From: Chlorokybus atmophyticus
Lineage: Eukaryota; Streptophyta; Chlorokybophyceae; Chlorokybales; Chlorokybaceae
NCBI GenBank assembly: GCA_009103225.1
Contig: RHPI01000810.1
Location: 218,429-282,428 of the forward strand
Length of the DNA stretch: 64,000 nt
Direction: 5' to 3'
Part shown: piece after piece, positions 24,724-42,200 of the stretch
Layout: every line of letters starts with the position of its first letter
How positions within the stretch are numbered: the stretch's first letter is position 1
The notes under the pieces: model-generated
Told to the model about the DNA's origin: nothing
The model's input: only the letters and a program-made list of their open reading frames with translations
Database searches by the model: none
Translations under genes and position numbers: made by a program

Positions 24724-25662
24724 GCATGCTGATCAAAAGGCCCAAGCGAATATTTGCGTTTGGCATCGTTGAAGTAACTGCAGCATAGGTACTTGACCAG
24801 ATGTGCAGATCGATTAGCATTAGATCAACGCAAGTCTTACGCGTGTTGATTGCAATAAATTATTTATAAGCCCAATGCTGCAAGCGTGCAACACCTTTTC
24901 TAATGTTTGTCGCAATATTGCTTAAGACAAATTAAGCAAAGATCTTCTCGAGTTCAATTGCGGTCCAGTCTCCTCAAGTTCACCACTTGCAAGACGTGGA
25001 GTCTCAATGAGTGCATTGCATAATGCTTAACACGACACGTAAGTGTGCACATCACTTTACCCTTGAAGGTGGCTCACCTCCATAATCACGCACCAAAGGT
25101 GCGCCAGTCACTTTCTACTCTTTATGGGACTTAATGATGTTGATTCCTTTTTGCAACTATTTTAAGCCCTCTATAGCCAAGAACAGAGGGTGGGCCACTC
25201 TCTATTGTAGTGACCAAGTCGCCTACTATGCTTACTTATGCTTAGATTTACGTGGCGTGTTTTGCTCTTGCAAGAAACACCTCACATGGATTGGAACACT
25301 CCAGAACTCCCCAAGTTGCATGAAAGTCGTCATAGTATTTACGGCACAAATCATGTCACTTTCTCAGGGCCCAATCAATACTAGTACATGAGCACCTGTA
25401 TGCTCGCAGAGCAAGCTGATCGCCAGAGCTGGGCCAGAAGCTCTGGCGGTCAGCCCTGTGCGCGCTACTGGCAGTTGAAAGTAGCTTGCTCGCGACTGCC
25501 AGTACAGTCGGTTCTCTGAAACTGGTCTCGTGCATTACGTGCCAGTTGAAAGCACTTTCAACTGGTATGGCTGCTGGAGACTACCAGCAGTGGAAACTGA
25601 AACTGGCCACATCCGAAACCACACGCCTTGCATTGCTGCCAGTGTTGTCAGTGTCGTCGTCA
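24724..25662. other. Spacer between Tubby and flavoprotein genes with two perfect hairpins
   Basis: AT-rich in its first half with no recognisable gene. Two perfect inverted repeats lie near the right end: CGCCAGAGCT/AGCTCTGGCG (25421-25448, 8-base loop) and CCAGTTGAAAG/CTTTCAACTGG (25542-25565, 2-base centre). An in-frame Met at 25486 lies upstream of the chosen flavoprotein start, so this end could be coding or 5' UTR. Confidence 0.6.
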
Positions 25663-28623
25663 ATGGCGACGGCGGCGTTGAGGCCGGTCCCCATGCTGCT
25701 GTACACCTCGCCGACGTTCTCAGCCTCCTCGTGGCTGGCCGGCGATGCCAGCAAGTCGTCCAGCAAGCGGCTGCCGAAGGGGCGCGCTGTAGCTGTCAGC
25801 TTCCGCCGTTGCCACAGGGGCGGCTCAAGCAGGGTTGGGGTGGTTGCTTCAGCTGGGAGCACTGAGGAGGTATGCGTGACTTAATGCAGCCATACGTGTT
25901 GTCTCTTTTCTGTTGCATGCGGGAGGCTTTGTTCTACGCTCCGTGGCACTACATAGTCTGGGCAATGCATGCGCTGCCGGTGTGGTGAACACACAGTCAG
26001 ATTCCAGCGTGCTGCATGAAAGCTGCAATGTGGGGTTTGAGTGCATGCTGTTGCGCCAACAGGTTGATGCGGTGGTCATTGGCGCTGGGTTGGCCGGGCT
26101 GTGCTGTGCCAGAACACTAACCCGTGCTGGCAAGTCCGTTGCTGTGCTGGAGGTAATAGACAAAACGTAATAGCAGTCTGTGTCGACTTCAAGCTCAACT
26201 TGCATGAACACTTATGCTGTTGCAGGCTTCTGATGGAGTAGGCGGCAGGTGTCGGACGGACGAGCATGAGGGCTTCTTGCTGGACCGCGGCTTCCACATA
26301 TTCTCCACAGGGTATGCTGGTAAGCAACAGGTTTACCGCCAGCCTTGAATGCTGCCCCAATGCTTACCCGGTTTCATGCACTCAGAGGCCCAGAAGGTCC
26401 TCGACTACGAGGCGTTGGATTTTCGGAGGTTTTATGCGGGAGCTCTGGTTCGCTTTGACAACAGTTTTCACCGTGTTGCGGTAAGGCTCCCTTTTGACCG
26501 TGTATGTATCACGCCACATATGGCGCTTGTGCATTTGCTGCATAATACGTTCGTCTCTTGCTGCAGGACCCTTTCAGACACGTGGTGGATGGGGTGTTCT
26601 CATTGCCCAATGCAGTTGGATCAGTGCTGGACAAGCTCCTTGTTGGACTGGTAAGTGCTGACAGCTGTCTCCCCTTCCTAAAGCAATGTCCCTTCACGTA
26701 GCAACCAAAGTATGAATCCGCAATGCGCAACTACTTGCATTGATTATCAAATGAGATCATTCATCTTGTAGGTAAGGTTTTCTACGCTAGCAGAGTCAGA
26801 AGAGGCGATATACACAAAGCCAGAGTCTACCATTGAGGAGCGACTAAGAAAGATCGGCTTTTCAGAGGCCATGGTGAGCTTACAGCATGTGCCCATGCTG
26901 CCCTCGTCATCATGGCACTGCTGTCTGTCATTTGATGTGTGTTCTGTGTGCCTTACACAGACATGTAGTACACATGTGGATGCATAGTTCTCTAGTGCAA
27001 CTTGTTGGCTCGTCATTTCCAGTCAGTAACTTATGCTCTCCCGTGCCGTTGCTCAGATTGACCGCTTTTTCAGACCCTTTTTTGGAGGCATCTTCTTTGA
27101 CAACAAGCTACGCACATCCTCCAGGCAAGTTGTTAGTAATAAAACGCCTTTGGTGTCTCAAACCCATACGAGTTGTATAAATTAGTCCGTTATGTTGGTC
27201 ACACCAGGATGTTCTACTCTGTGTTTCGCACACTTGCGTTGGGAGACAACTGCCTACCAGCAAAGGGCATAGGAGAAATCCCTGCACAGGTGACGGTGTG
27301 ACCGACCAGCATGCACAGTCTGTGTGCTGTACAATGTAATATGACCTGCATGTTGGATTGTCCAGATTGCGCGGAGCTTGCCATCAGGCACAGTGCGGCT
27401 GAACAACCGCGTGCAGTCCGTTGCAGCTGATGCCCTTGCCGTGACGCTGGCCAACGGACAAAGTGTGCGCGCACGAGATGGCATTGTGGTTGCGGTGAGT
27501 CTTGCACGGTAGGTCAGCTAGTGGCCAGTTGCATTTCCAGCAATCACTCCCTGCATCAGCCCATGCAACTACACATGGTACATGAACACGGTAATGATTA
27601 CACCCTATTGAGGTCATGCCACTGTATCATTCAGGCCGATGGGCCAGCGGCAGCAAAGTTGTTGGGCAGCGCTCTGGCAGCATCACCATCAACAGAAGGA
27701 GACCCAGTAGGCACCATCTGCTTGTACTTCGTTACGGTGGGTGGGTGGCAGCCACTTCATCAAGCAACATGTGTTCATGCACGTAGCACTTGCTCACTGG
27801 GTGTTGCAGACAAGGCCACCGCGCAGCGAGAACATCCTATACCTGAATGGTGAGGGGCGAGGCATCGTTAACAACATGTGCTTCCCAAGTTGGTAGGTTG
27901 CCGATGGGGTTTGCTTGGCTACTGCAATGCTCATTGCAGCTCGGCACTGGTAACGCATGGCAACGATTACGGAGTGCATGTGCTTTTATTGCAAGGCCAC
28001 TGCATTTGAAAAGGCATTACAGCAAGAACGTGTCGTACGTGGTAGATCAATCTGCAACCTGACCATGCTGTTGATGATGCTGGCAGCGTTGCATCGTCAT
28101 ATGCCCCACCTGGGAAGACGCTTGTGTCTGTATCGCTGGTCGGCACATATCCTAGTAAGTCAGATCAGGAGCTGCAAGACACGGTGCTGGCAGAAGTAGC
28201 AGCCTGGTTTGGCGAGTCAGAGGTGTCCACTTGGAGGCACTTGTGTACATACCGCATTCCTTTCGCACAGGTAAGCGCAGGATGGTTGCACGCGCACAGC
28301 TTAGTCAGGACATACATGACGGTGAAATGTTGGTATCCTCGCAGCCAAACCAGTCCCCGCCAACAAACTTCAGAAGACCTGTGCGCTTGTCTCGCGGCCT
28401 GTATGTGTGCGGTGATCACCGCGACCCAGCAACGGTAAATAGAGATCTGGTGTGCAATGCTTACTCAACAGTTACTCAGCGTTGTTCTGCAAGAACTTAT
28501 ATACAATATGCTTTGCAGTTTGATGCAGCCATGGTGTCTGGGAGACGAGCAGCGGAGGCATTGCTGGAGGATGCAGGAGTTACTGTGTCAGGGTTCAAGG
28601 AGGCTGCTCAAGTGTCACTATGA
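25663..28623 (+). CDS. FAD-dependent amine oxidase / phytoene-desaturase-like flavoprotein, plastid-targeted
   Basis: Exons 25663-25869, 26063-26152, 26226-26319, 26386-26480, 26567-26650, 26772-26873, 27057-27124, 27208-27289, 27366-27494, 27635-27736, 27810-27892, 28087-28270, 28345-28434 and 28519-28623 are all in phase; 504 residues. A Ser/Ala/Arg-rich N-terminus ending GVVASAGSTEE looks like a chloroplast transit peptide. The Rossmann FAD fold begins VDAVVIGAGLAGLCCARTL and reads LEASDGVGGRCRT. RFFRPFFGGIFFDNKLRTSS, LALGDNCLPAKGIGEIP and the C-terminal FAD-clamp GLYVCGDHRDPAT with SGRRAAEALLED complete it. Relatives are uncharacterised flavoproteins of cyanobacteria and plant plastids in the amine oxidase/carotenoid desaturase clan. 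The substrate is unknown. Intron 7 has a GC donor (CAG|GCAAGT). Starts at 25486 or 25569 are also in frame. Confidence 0.88.
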
Positions 28624-31486
28624 CCAGCTTGCATTTGCGCTCATTTCTATTCGCAGCTTATGCTGTAACTGAGTTGTCGGCAGGAATTTTCTGATTCACT
28701 TCACTTGCTTAGCAACACTGTATGTAACAAGTTGACCTGTGTAAACGCAGTCTCAAAGATAAAGCTGGATGACAGATACGCTCCGTAATGAACAACCTAT
28801 GCTTTGTAGGAGTGGTTTTGATAACCACTCGAAGCAACACACCTCGACCCGCCAACATTAGCGCCAAATGCATGTGCTTACCTCCTCCGCCCTCCGAGAG
28901 GCGGTCCCCACCTCCCTGAGGGCAGATGGGGAGTTTAAAGCACAATGCCTTTCGCATCTTGTGTACACCATTGGCTTTGTGATGAATGGCAATGTGCATA
29001 CAATGAGTGGTGTGCCTCATTTGCTTTGCACCCGTGTGCTCGATATTCCAAGATTAGTCTACATTGAAAGATAGCGCCGTAGACTGTGCATGCTGCGATA
29101 GAATTTGCATGCATCTTACGCATACAACGTCACATCACGCCTGCTCCTGCGTCCTCTACACTCCGCTAATTATGGCCAACCTGTGCGCCTCAGGTTGGTT
29201 AATTCGTACGTTGCCCTGCAACCGCTGCTGCCTGCCGCAAACCACCCATCCACCCACTCATTGCATTGCACATAGAAGCACTTAGCATAGTAGTGCCCTG
29301 GGTATGATGTCGGCCTGTTTGCTTGCTTGCTTGCTTGACTCTCGTGTGAGCTTGTATATGCACGGAATGTGAGAGAGCATGTATAAAATTTGACTTGTAC
29401 CCTATGCATGCCGCGTTCTTTGCCCATGCATATAGAAGGGAAGCAGCAGCGTCTGCACTCATGAAACTTGCATTGCATGGTATTCCTGCTTGTAGAGGTT
29501 GTGCTGATAACTGTACAGTCAGAGTGTGCTTATAGCGACGTTAGACTATACCGCTGACTACTGTGTGTCAGTCGCGGTTGCAGTCATCAACGACTCGTTT
29601 CCCCACAGCAACAGCAGAATCTGACAAAATCTTTTATGCGAACAAGCGGTAACCTGCCATCAAATCTAAAGGACTGCCTTCCGCAGCAAGCCAGTTTGTA
29701 ATGAGTGCACGACAATGGTTGCTGGAGACTCGCTAGCGGCGAGGCGCGTCAGGGGGACCTCGGCCCTTCAACCGGTCCATAACCAACATAGGTCGCCATC
29801 AACCGCCGCGAAGCGGCTGTAATTCACTGGCGTTGTTGCCTACGACAGCGATGCACCGGTTGCACGCACGATTGCAGCCGGTCCATTGCAGGTGGTGGGG
29901 GCAGAGCATGCGTTTTGTCAGCGAGCATACGGAAAGGCTCCAAGCGCAACCGTTACCGTTCCTCCGTAGCCACTTTCCGCCTAGCTACCAGAACGGTGTG
30001 TCAACCGGACATCTGAGGACGACGTACCTTCTCGCCATGTGTTGTCAGAGTTCTGACAGAGTCATGGCATGATGCATTATGCAGCGTGCAGATCATGTAG
30101 CAGTTTGCGAAATACTGGCATCCTTTGTGCAATGAACAATGCTGATATATCACGGTATCACCAGCATGGTATTGGGCCCACCGGTATTGTTTTAGGCATT
30201 CACAGCCATCAAGTTGTGACGCACGACATGACCATACCAGGCTGCTCATGCGTCATGACTCAGAACAGGTGGATGTCGCAATTGGTCATGGTCACAAAAA
30301 CACTCAATGCTGCTCCTGTGAACACGACGGGAACAGTGCTGGCAAGCACGGCACGGCAAGAATAGTCCTTGGCCTACATACATTGCACTGAGGTACAGGT
30401 GTACCATAAAGCAATACGGTAACAGGCCTGCCATATGCGCAGAGGCGCGTCGCAGAGCGGAGAGGTCTGATGTTCAGGACACGGAGTCCGATGATAATCC
30501 GAACCCGTCGTGGGCCGTGACCAGGGGCCCTCACATGACAAGTCTCAACGCTGCGCTCATTATGTTATTGACGCCTAAAGCACACCTACGCCTAGGCCTT
30601 ATGCGAGTCGGTTTATTGAAAACCGCTGCACAAGAGGATGCTTCCAATGAAACAGCTCAGTCACAACTCAGTTAAGGCTCAGTCACTTTGACCGAGTTGC
30701 TGGCTCAGTCAGAGTGCAGCTTGTATGCCTATATACGCAACTCTCCAGCGGCAAGCTATGCAAGCTATGCGAGCGTCAACTGCGCCATGTCGACACTGGT
30801 GAGCCGAAACAGTGGCCCAAACCCCCTTTGGTCCTCGTGATAAAGGCACTGCTGTCTGAGACTCGGCACTGTGTAGAGTCTCAGACAGCAAGTTGACGGA
30901 CATGCTATTAGGGCTTCCCGCGCACCGACCGTTCGGCAGTCAAAGCATGCTCAGCAGGCTGCCGGCAGTAGCAGCATAGGCAGCAGCAGCGGTGGTGGTG
31001 GTGGTGGCGTGGGCGGCGGCGGCGGCGGCGGTGTAGGTGGCGATAGCGGTGACGGAGCTTGGATGGAAATTTGAGTCGTGTTGGGGCTTGGTCGTGGTAG
31101 CAAAGTAGCGCAATCGGGTGTTTCATGGGGCGCAAGGCCAGCTGACACCAGTGACTGCTGCAGCTGCTCTTGCGTGTGTAGGCAGAGACGTTGACATTGT
31201 GTGTGTGTGCGCGCGTGCAAACTATGTGTAAAGCACACTAAGGTGTGCGAGTGAGCTGTTGCGCTTCTGTTGTGTGGTGGACGAGTTGGGTGGCAATTGG
31301 GCCATGCTTGCTGTTGCCAGACCGCGCCGTAGGGCGTGGTCTGTTGCTTGCTGTGGTGCGGGGCTCCCATTGAGAAGGAAGGCGCTGAGAGCAGCCCTCG
31401 CTTGGGCATAGCTTGTACTCATTGTCAGCTTGGTGTTGACGATCAATTTATCGCCGCCTGCGGGAGGCAGCTGGTAGCGTTGAGCA
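28624..31486. other. Long spacer between flavoprotein and kinase genes
   Basis: About 2.9 kb with no recognisable gene on either strand. It contains a GCTT tetranucleotide run near 29320-29336, a short CTGTCTGAGACTC inverted repeat near 30853-30892, a GGC/GGT tract at about 30985-31045 (the reverse strand reads as poly-Pro/His) and a TG/CG run near 31197-31215. The kinase promoter and 5' UTR should lie at the right end. Confidence 0.55.
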
Positions 31487-35561
<4,075 letters not shown>

Positions 35562-36215
35562 GCGCGTCCACGGATTGAATATATACCCCAACGCAATGGA
35601 CACATCAGCATGGGCGGAGTTGTTGCCAGCCATGCCTGCGCATCTCGAGCAATCTCACAGGCAGACATTGGTGCTCTAGAAGAAAGGTCTTCTAGCACAG
35701 CGAATGGGAGCGCGTGATACTGTTTCCCAATTGCTATGAGGCATGCCCCCATTGATTGTCAACTACATAACAGGTAGACAGGTTGGTTAGTATTATTTAC
35801 TTGCGGCAGTGCGTTATGCACTATTGATAGTCCATGTATACTGGTAATTAGACAGACAGCGGCTGCCATATCATTACTAGCAAGGTTGCAATGTTGGCAC
35901 GCTGTGCCTAGTCCTGTGATGTACTCGGGACATTAGGAACCCTGCACGCCCCAGCTTTGCAACTCTGAGCCATGGGATTGCCCTTGTGACTTTCAACTCT
36001 CTGTTGGCTGATCATGGAGCATCTGTTCACTCCTGACCCACTCAATGTGCGTGTTTCTCGTAGATGTTCAATGCAATCCCAATGTGCCCTCTTCCAGCAA
36101 TTGAAGCAATCAGCAGCTACAATCGTATCCGTACCAGTGCTCGCATGAACAACTGCATTGCTGTACATGGTATTTTCAGTACAGCAATAGTAATCTGACC
36201 CTAACAGCTAACCTC
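35562..36215. other. Convergent spacer, kinase / MMS22L-like genes
   Basis: No gene recognised. The 3' ends of both genes face each other here; frames on the minus strand at 35522-36168 are short and unrelated to known families. Confidence 0.55.
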
Positions 36216-39200
36216 CTATGTCACCCAATTCATCAGGGGTGCCCGAACACCAGTTCTTACAAGTACATGGCCCGTTCTATCTGTCGGGCTGGGCGGATCA
36301 GCTACTAATGCAGCACGGTATGCAGCACCAGCAGGACCCAACGCCGTCAATAGCGCCTTATAATGAGCGACAAGCTGCTGCCTTGCAATCAACTTTGGCC
36401 CCCCAAGTTGCGGCTGCAGCTGAGCCGCAATGACAGCCTCCTGCACAACGCGCACGCTGCTCAACACGCACTGACGTTCCCTGAAGCCAAGCGTGCTTAT
36501 TCGGCCCAGCAGCCGCATCGCCGTTGCAGCCAGCGCGCCAGCATCTGAGGAAGGAGGAAGCAATGGGTGTGCATGCGCTCCAAACAGCCGACGGGACTTC
36601 ATGACAAGCATCTCAAAGTTTGGAGGAGGGGAGATTGTGCGCATCGTCAGCTCGAACAGCTTCCGTATGGCATCAATCGCGTTCCTGTCTGCGGCGAGCA
36701 GGTTGGCGCGCTGCTGCATCCCTGCCTCCGTGTGTGGTGCCGACAAAAGCCAGCAGCTGATGTGGCAGATGTTGCCAGTACATGTGTGCACTAGCGCGTC
36801 GACCAATGCGCAGCGCAAGCCAGCCCTCCAGCCCAGGACTAGTTGTGGAAAGCGGCCCAGCAGATACAGCACCTCCCCGTAAAACGTATAGATGCTCACT
36901 TTCACACTCATCAGATCAGGCAGCTCACTGTGTGTGCTGATGGCGCGCGATAGCTTCAACAGCGGGGTCAGCACTGGTGGCAACAGGTTCTGAAAACAGT
37001 CTGCCAGACTTTTGGAGTAGTTCATCGCCGTCAACGATGTGGCATCTCCGCGTTCAGAAACTATGCAATGTCCTCCATTGAGTTCCACGAGGGCAGGTAC
37101 AGCAATACTTGTTGGGCAAACCGGCAGGATGATTGCATGGAGAAGCTTCACGCCAAGACTGGCTGCAAGCTCAAGGCCATCCTGCAAACACCAGCAGTTG
37201 GCACATTATACACCACACATGCTGGATGGACAGACACACAGCTTGTGGCTGTCTGGGAAACAAGGCGAGAGACAGAACACAGTTTGTAGCAGCAATTGAT
37301 TGCGATAGTGACATGGGAGGCATTGACCGGCGGCATGACAACCAGTTGCATGCTGCCACTGACCCTTTCACAGCACTGATTGATGTATGTGGGTAGCACA
37401 ATGGATGTAGTGAACTTTGCCAGCGGCTTCATTCCTGTACCAGACGCTGCACTCGGCAATTGCCGATCCAGCACAAACGTTGATGCGAGCTGGCGAAGCT
37501 TGGAAGTTGCCTGGATACAAACAGCGCATCAGGACAAGCTGCATGTACTGCAAAGCCCAGCAGGTGCTCAAACATCAGCAAAAGCCACCACGCAAACCAA
37601 CTGCTCAGTCCACAAGCACAGCGCAGGACAGATATGTGCTACAACACCTGACAATGACTTACTGGTACAGCCCCACTGCAGTGCGCTGCCGTGAATTCTA
37701 CTGTCCTGTGCAACAGATGAACCAATGCTTGCAAGCAGAGCTCGTCGCGTGTGCAGTCTAGTGCAGCCAGCGCGTGCACGACCTGTTGTGCATCCAAGGA
37801 TTCTTGTTGCACTTCAAACACGCTTGCAGAGAAGTACAACTGCAGGAACGACTGTAGCTGCGCTTCTGTAGCCGAGTCGCGCTTGCTGACAAAGAGACTA
37901 CTGCAGCAGCATAGAGTAGAGGCTATAACTGATGTGCAGAGCTCGCCATAGAGGGCAATGCAGTCGGATCGCAGTGTCCTCGGGTTGCGCCAACAGTGTT
38001 GCATGGTCACAGCTAGCACTGCCAGTGCAGTCTTCCAGAACTGAAACAGTGCAGAGTTGCGAGCTTGACCTCGTACAGTGCTGCCTATGTTAAGCAGAAC
38101 CTTGCGCACACAAGCAATGCGCCATCGGACGCAGTCCACGGTCAAAGTTTGAAGAACTTCGCTGAAACTGGTTGGCGAGGACACGCCATCAAAGTAGTTG
38201 GGACAGATGTGTTGGAGCTGATCTGTTAACAACACCTGGCAGGTTTGTTGAGAATCCGCCATCAACAAGAGCCAGATGGCAACAAGTTGGCTTTGCGTTG
38301 AAGACTCCGCATTCGGCAAATCCCGCAATGACAGCGCCCTCGTAAGCAATGCGCCCGGTACATGGCGTGCATGCCAGTGTTCAGACCTGCACCACTGTGT
38401 AGTGCTCCCAAATATCTGCGTGAAGTGCTCCCAAGTGCGCAAGTTGGCGCGCAGCAGCAAGGACCATGCCTGAGCAGCTGTCTCCAGGCAGTCGTTGGCT
38501 AGAGTGATGCCTGCTGTGTTGCTGGTACTAGCGTGCACAGTAGCATGGTGCAGCATCTCGCCAAGGTGCATGATAATGTTGCTTTCTATAGCTTTGGCGA
38601 ATTGTTTCTGTATGGCACAAACTTGCAGTCAGTCCATGAGTTATGGGCAGAACTGCATCATAAGCTCTGATGCAGCTTATGATCTCACGACAATTGTCCA
38701 ACGGCATCACTTACCTGTATTTGGTCAGCGAGCACCTGCTGTTCAATGTCAGCAAGATCATCAGCCGAGTCCTGCATCTCTTGTGGTGCGTGGGGCTGTA
38801 CTTGGTGTGCACACTTCAAGATGGCATTTAGAGTCTCAAGAATACTCTGGCGAATAGCATGGTGCCCCGTCACGTGCATTTTTATCAAATTCCCAAACCC
38901 TTCCGTCAAGAAGCAGTGAGCGTTGAGAGCCGCATTGCTCCCAACCTTGGCCACATTCTGCCGTATCTCATCCAACAGCACAGTACCCTGCAAGCAAGAC
39001 AACAGCTTTGAGTCCCCAAATTATAACCAGTTGGGACAGTGTGAGAGAGAACTCTACCAAGGTGTTCCCATGCTGTTGGTCAGTGGTGCTGAAGAAGGTG
39101 TGAAGTGTGCCGCCGTGTTCTTGCAGATCACTCTCAAGCAAAGGTCTCCCTAATTCCAAGGTTTTATTGAAGATGTCCTCCAGCAAGCCATCCACCTCTG

Positions 39201-42200
39201 CTGCCACCTTCTGCACCAAGGCTTCACCCATCGCGTTCGGCTGTGGCACTTGGCCAAACAGCAAGATGGCGCGCAGTACCACACGTTGCACCTGGCACGA
39301 GCAAACGCAGATTGTTGGAGGTACGTCAGCTTATTGTATTTGTGCCAGGGAAGAGCACACGTTAATTGGCACGAGAAAGTTTTGATTGGACATGGTAACT
39401 CACGTCATGGTGGATGCGCGGAAGTGAAGTCAGCATAGCACATAGTCGCTTAAGAAGGCCACCTGGCGAACGTGGTCAGACCCAACACATGGTCGATTAA
39501 TGTTGGAATCGCTCCAATCCACCGCGCAGCGTTCTGCGTCATGACAACACTTACCATGTTGCTCTGCAGGCAAGACGCGGGCCAATACAAGGATCAGCTG
39601 TACTGAATGCCGCAAACTTGCCAGAAGACATGACAAGTAGGCATCTCTGGAGGTGTTGGGAGCTGCACCTAGTTCAACTGATGGCATAACCATGTTGAGC
39701 AACTTGGATGCCTCACTCACCACCTGCACCACAGCAAGGGGGTTTGCATCGCATCTCTCATGTTCTTGTGAATTGAACACCAACCAGCATGATACCTTGG
39801 CCAATGTACGCGGATGCTTTGACGTGAAGTGCAGATAAATGATGCGCAGGATTGTATGGCACGGCGGTTCTGACGGCGGCACAGGTGCTAGCAGAGTTTG
39901 CTCATCGTGAATGCCTGCACGCAGAGTGCCATGCCGTTACTGCGCATGGAAAACAGATCAAAAGGGTGCTATGCTCGTACCTGAAAGAAAGGGCGCGAAG
40001 TCTGCACAGCAACTCCATGCGCGCTGTGTTGGTCTAGAAGCATCCTGCTTGCATGCGTTCTGCAGCTGTTTCCATAATAGGACTGGCACCTTGAAACCAA
40101 ACATAAACACTGTCACACTAGTGGGATTTTGAGCTGACCATGTGCAATCAGCACCATGCTCAACATAAGCTGGTACACTGATGACATGTACCTCAATGTC
40201 TGTTGGGAAGCAACGCATTAGAGCCAAGCAACGCTGCAGAATGATGCGAGCTCGCCCCTGCTCAGAATTCCACTCTGCACCTCGCAGCCACCCTTGTATG
40301 CTCATAGCCATTGGCTTTGTGCCGTTGAGCTTGACAAACAGAGGGCGCACAGTCAGCATGCGCACGGCGATGCGCCATGGTGCGGATGATGGCTCCGCTC
40401 CCGAGCTTGTAGTAGCATCAGTTTGCAACTGCAGGCATGCTGCGAGTAGCAGAGCTGCCCAGCCTCGCTCTGCATGATCCTCGGTTTCTGTTGCTGCCCT
40501 TTTTACACACGCATGCAACTGATCCCAGAACATACTTCCATTGAAGCACGCAGAGTCATGATAAGCCTTCAACTGCACCCATAACGGTGCAAAAGGCTGC
40601 TGACTGAATGTCGCATGCGAGCTGTGACTGATCTTTGGAGCGAGCAGGCATGTTGCAGGCTCTGCACTAATGGCTTCAAACAGTTCTTCCAGTACACACC
40701 CAACGTACGTGTCTCCTGCAGCTTTCAAGTTCCCTTCCAGGACCAGCTTCAGCACACGATCGTATGTGCATTCTGTAGCAACTGGTTGATTATTTCGGGC
40801 TTCCCCAACAGGACACCTGGCTTGAAGGAGTTGAAACCAGTTGACTGCGTGCCAGCAGATCATGAGATGAACCCTGATGCTGACACTGAAGCTTGAAGGC
40901 TGATCACTTGCCGTGGGATATTCAACCGTGGTTGTGCTTGTCAATGCAGACGACAATGGGCCCAGCTCCGCATGCACAGCGGCTAGCATTCTCGCCAAAG
41001 CCTCTGTGAACTGCGACTGCAGCTGTGGTTGAGTTGCTCTGGGAAGCAAGTGGTACACTTGCATGGTTATGAACTCAAGGAGCTGCTTGAAGGCCTTCAC
41101 TGGCTCCTGCACAACAGCATCTTGCAATGACATGAATGGCACGACAGCCAGTCGCAGCACATGCATGGCGCCATGCGCTTTTGTAACTAATCCCAAACAG
41201 CAATAGCCAGAACTTGCAGACACCACACCTCTGCATTGGAGCTTTCCATGTGGATGCTGCCCAACTCAACAAGTCTCCATAACCTGTACAAGCCAAACGC
41301 ATCAAGCCAGGCCACTGCAGTCAGCTACCGCAAGACAGAAGGCATAGCCATAGCCACAGAATGCCACCTTAATCTGTTTAACATGGCAGCTGTCAAGGTT
41401 TGGAACTCCGTTTGCCCCAGTAGTAACTTGTTGAGGAATGCATGTCCATAAAACCGCGTAGACGCAATTGTCTTCAATGGTGGAGATGTCTCACCGAGTG
41501 GCTGCTTACAGCCAATACACCAGTCAGATTCTTCACAGCCGGTCAACATACCATGCTGTGACGGAAGGACTGAAGGCACCTCATTGGGGGCAAGGCAACC
41601 AGCTTGTGCTGTCGCCAACAATGACGTCAGCTCGTTGCACACCCTCCAGGGCAACTGTCGTGGTGTCGTAGCTGCTGCGGCCGTAGCTGCTGTAGCTGCT
41701 GCTGTGCAATGACTGGACACGAAATCCGCTTGCGAGTCACCAACGGTGTTGAAGGTTTGCCTCGGTTCTTGCAAGGGTGCCTGCATGCCTGACAACTCTT
41801 CTGCACCTGGCATAAACTATGCAAGTCAGCGAAAGCATTGCAAGCAGGACAAGTGACAGCATTGCAACGCAGGACAAGTGAAAGCAATGCAAAGCAGGAC
41901 AGTTATCAGACCTGCGGCCTCATTGCGAGAAGCGCGTGCAGCTCCTTGTACAAACTGGGCTGTGCGCCTTTCAGTCAACGTAGTCTGCCTTGCATGCACC
42001 AATCTGCGCGGGCGCTTCTGGTTGGGTTGGTCGCTGGTGTCCAACCAGTCGCCCAAAGAGTCCCTTCGCTGCTCTTTTTTCCTTGACTTCTGACGGCCAT
42101 TGCACTGTCTGCAGATTGCATGTGCCTGATGGAGTGTGCTTGGCCTGTGCACGTGTTTGTGGTTGTTGGGGACAGCTGCATCGTGCTGGCGTTGCCGAGA

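Noticed and set aside
28868-31135. Several 60-100-residue frames between flavoprotein and kinase
   Set aside because: Short, low-complexity or unmatched, with no consistent exon chain on either strand.
36218-36882. Plus-strand frames over the MMS22L-like C-terminus
   Set aside because: They are shadows of the long minus-strand frame, which carries the recognisable blocks.
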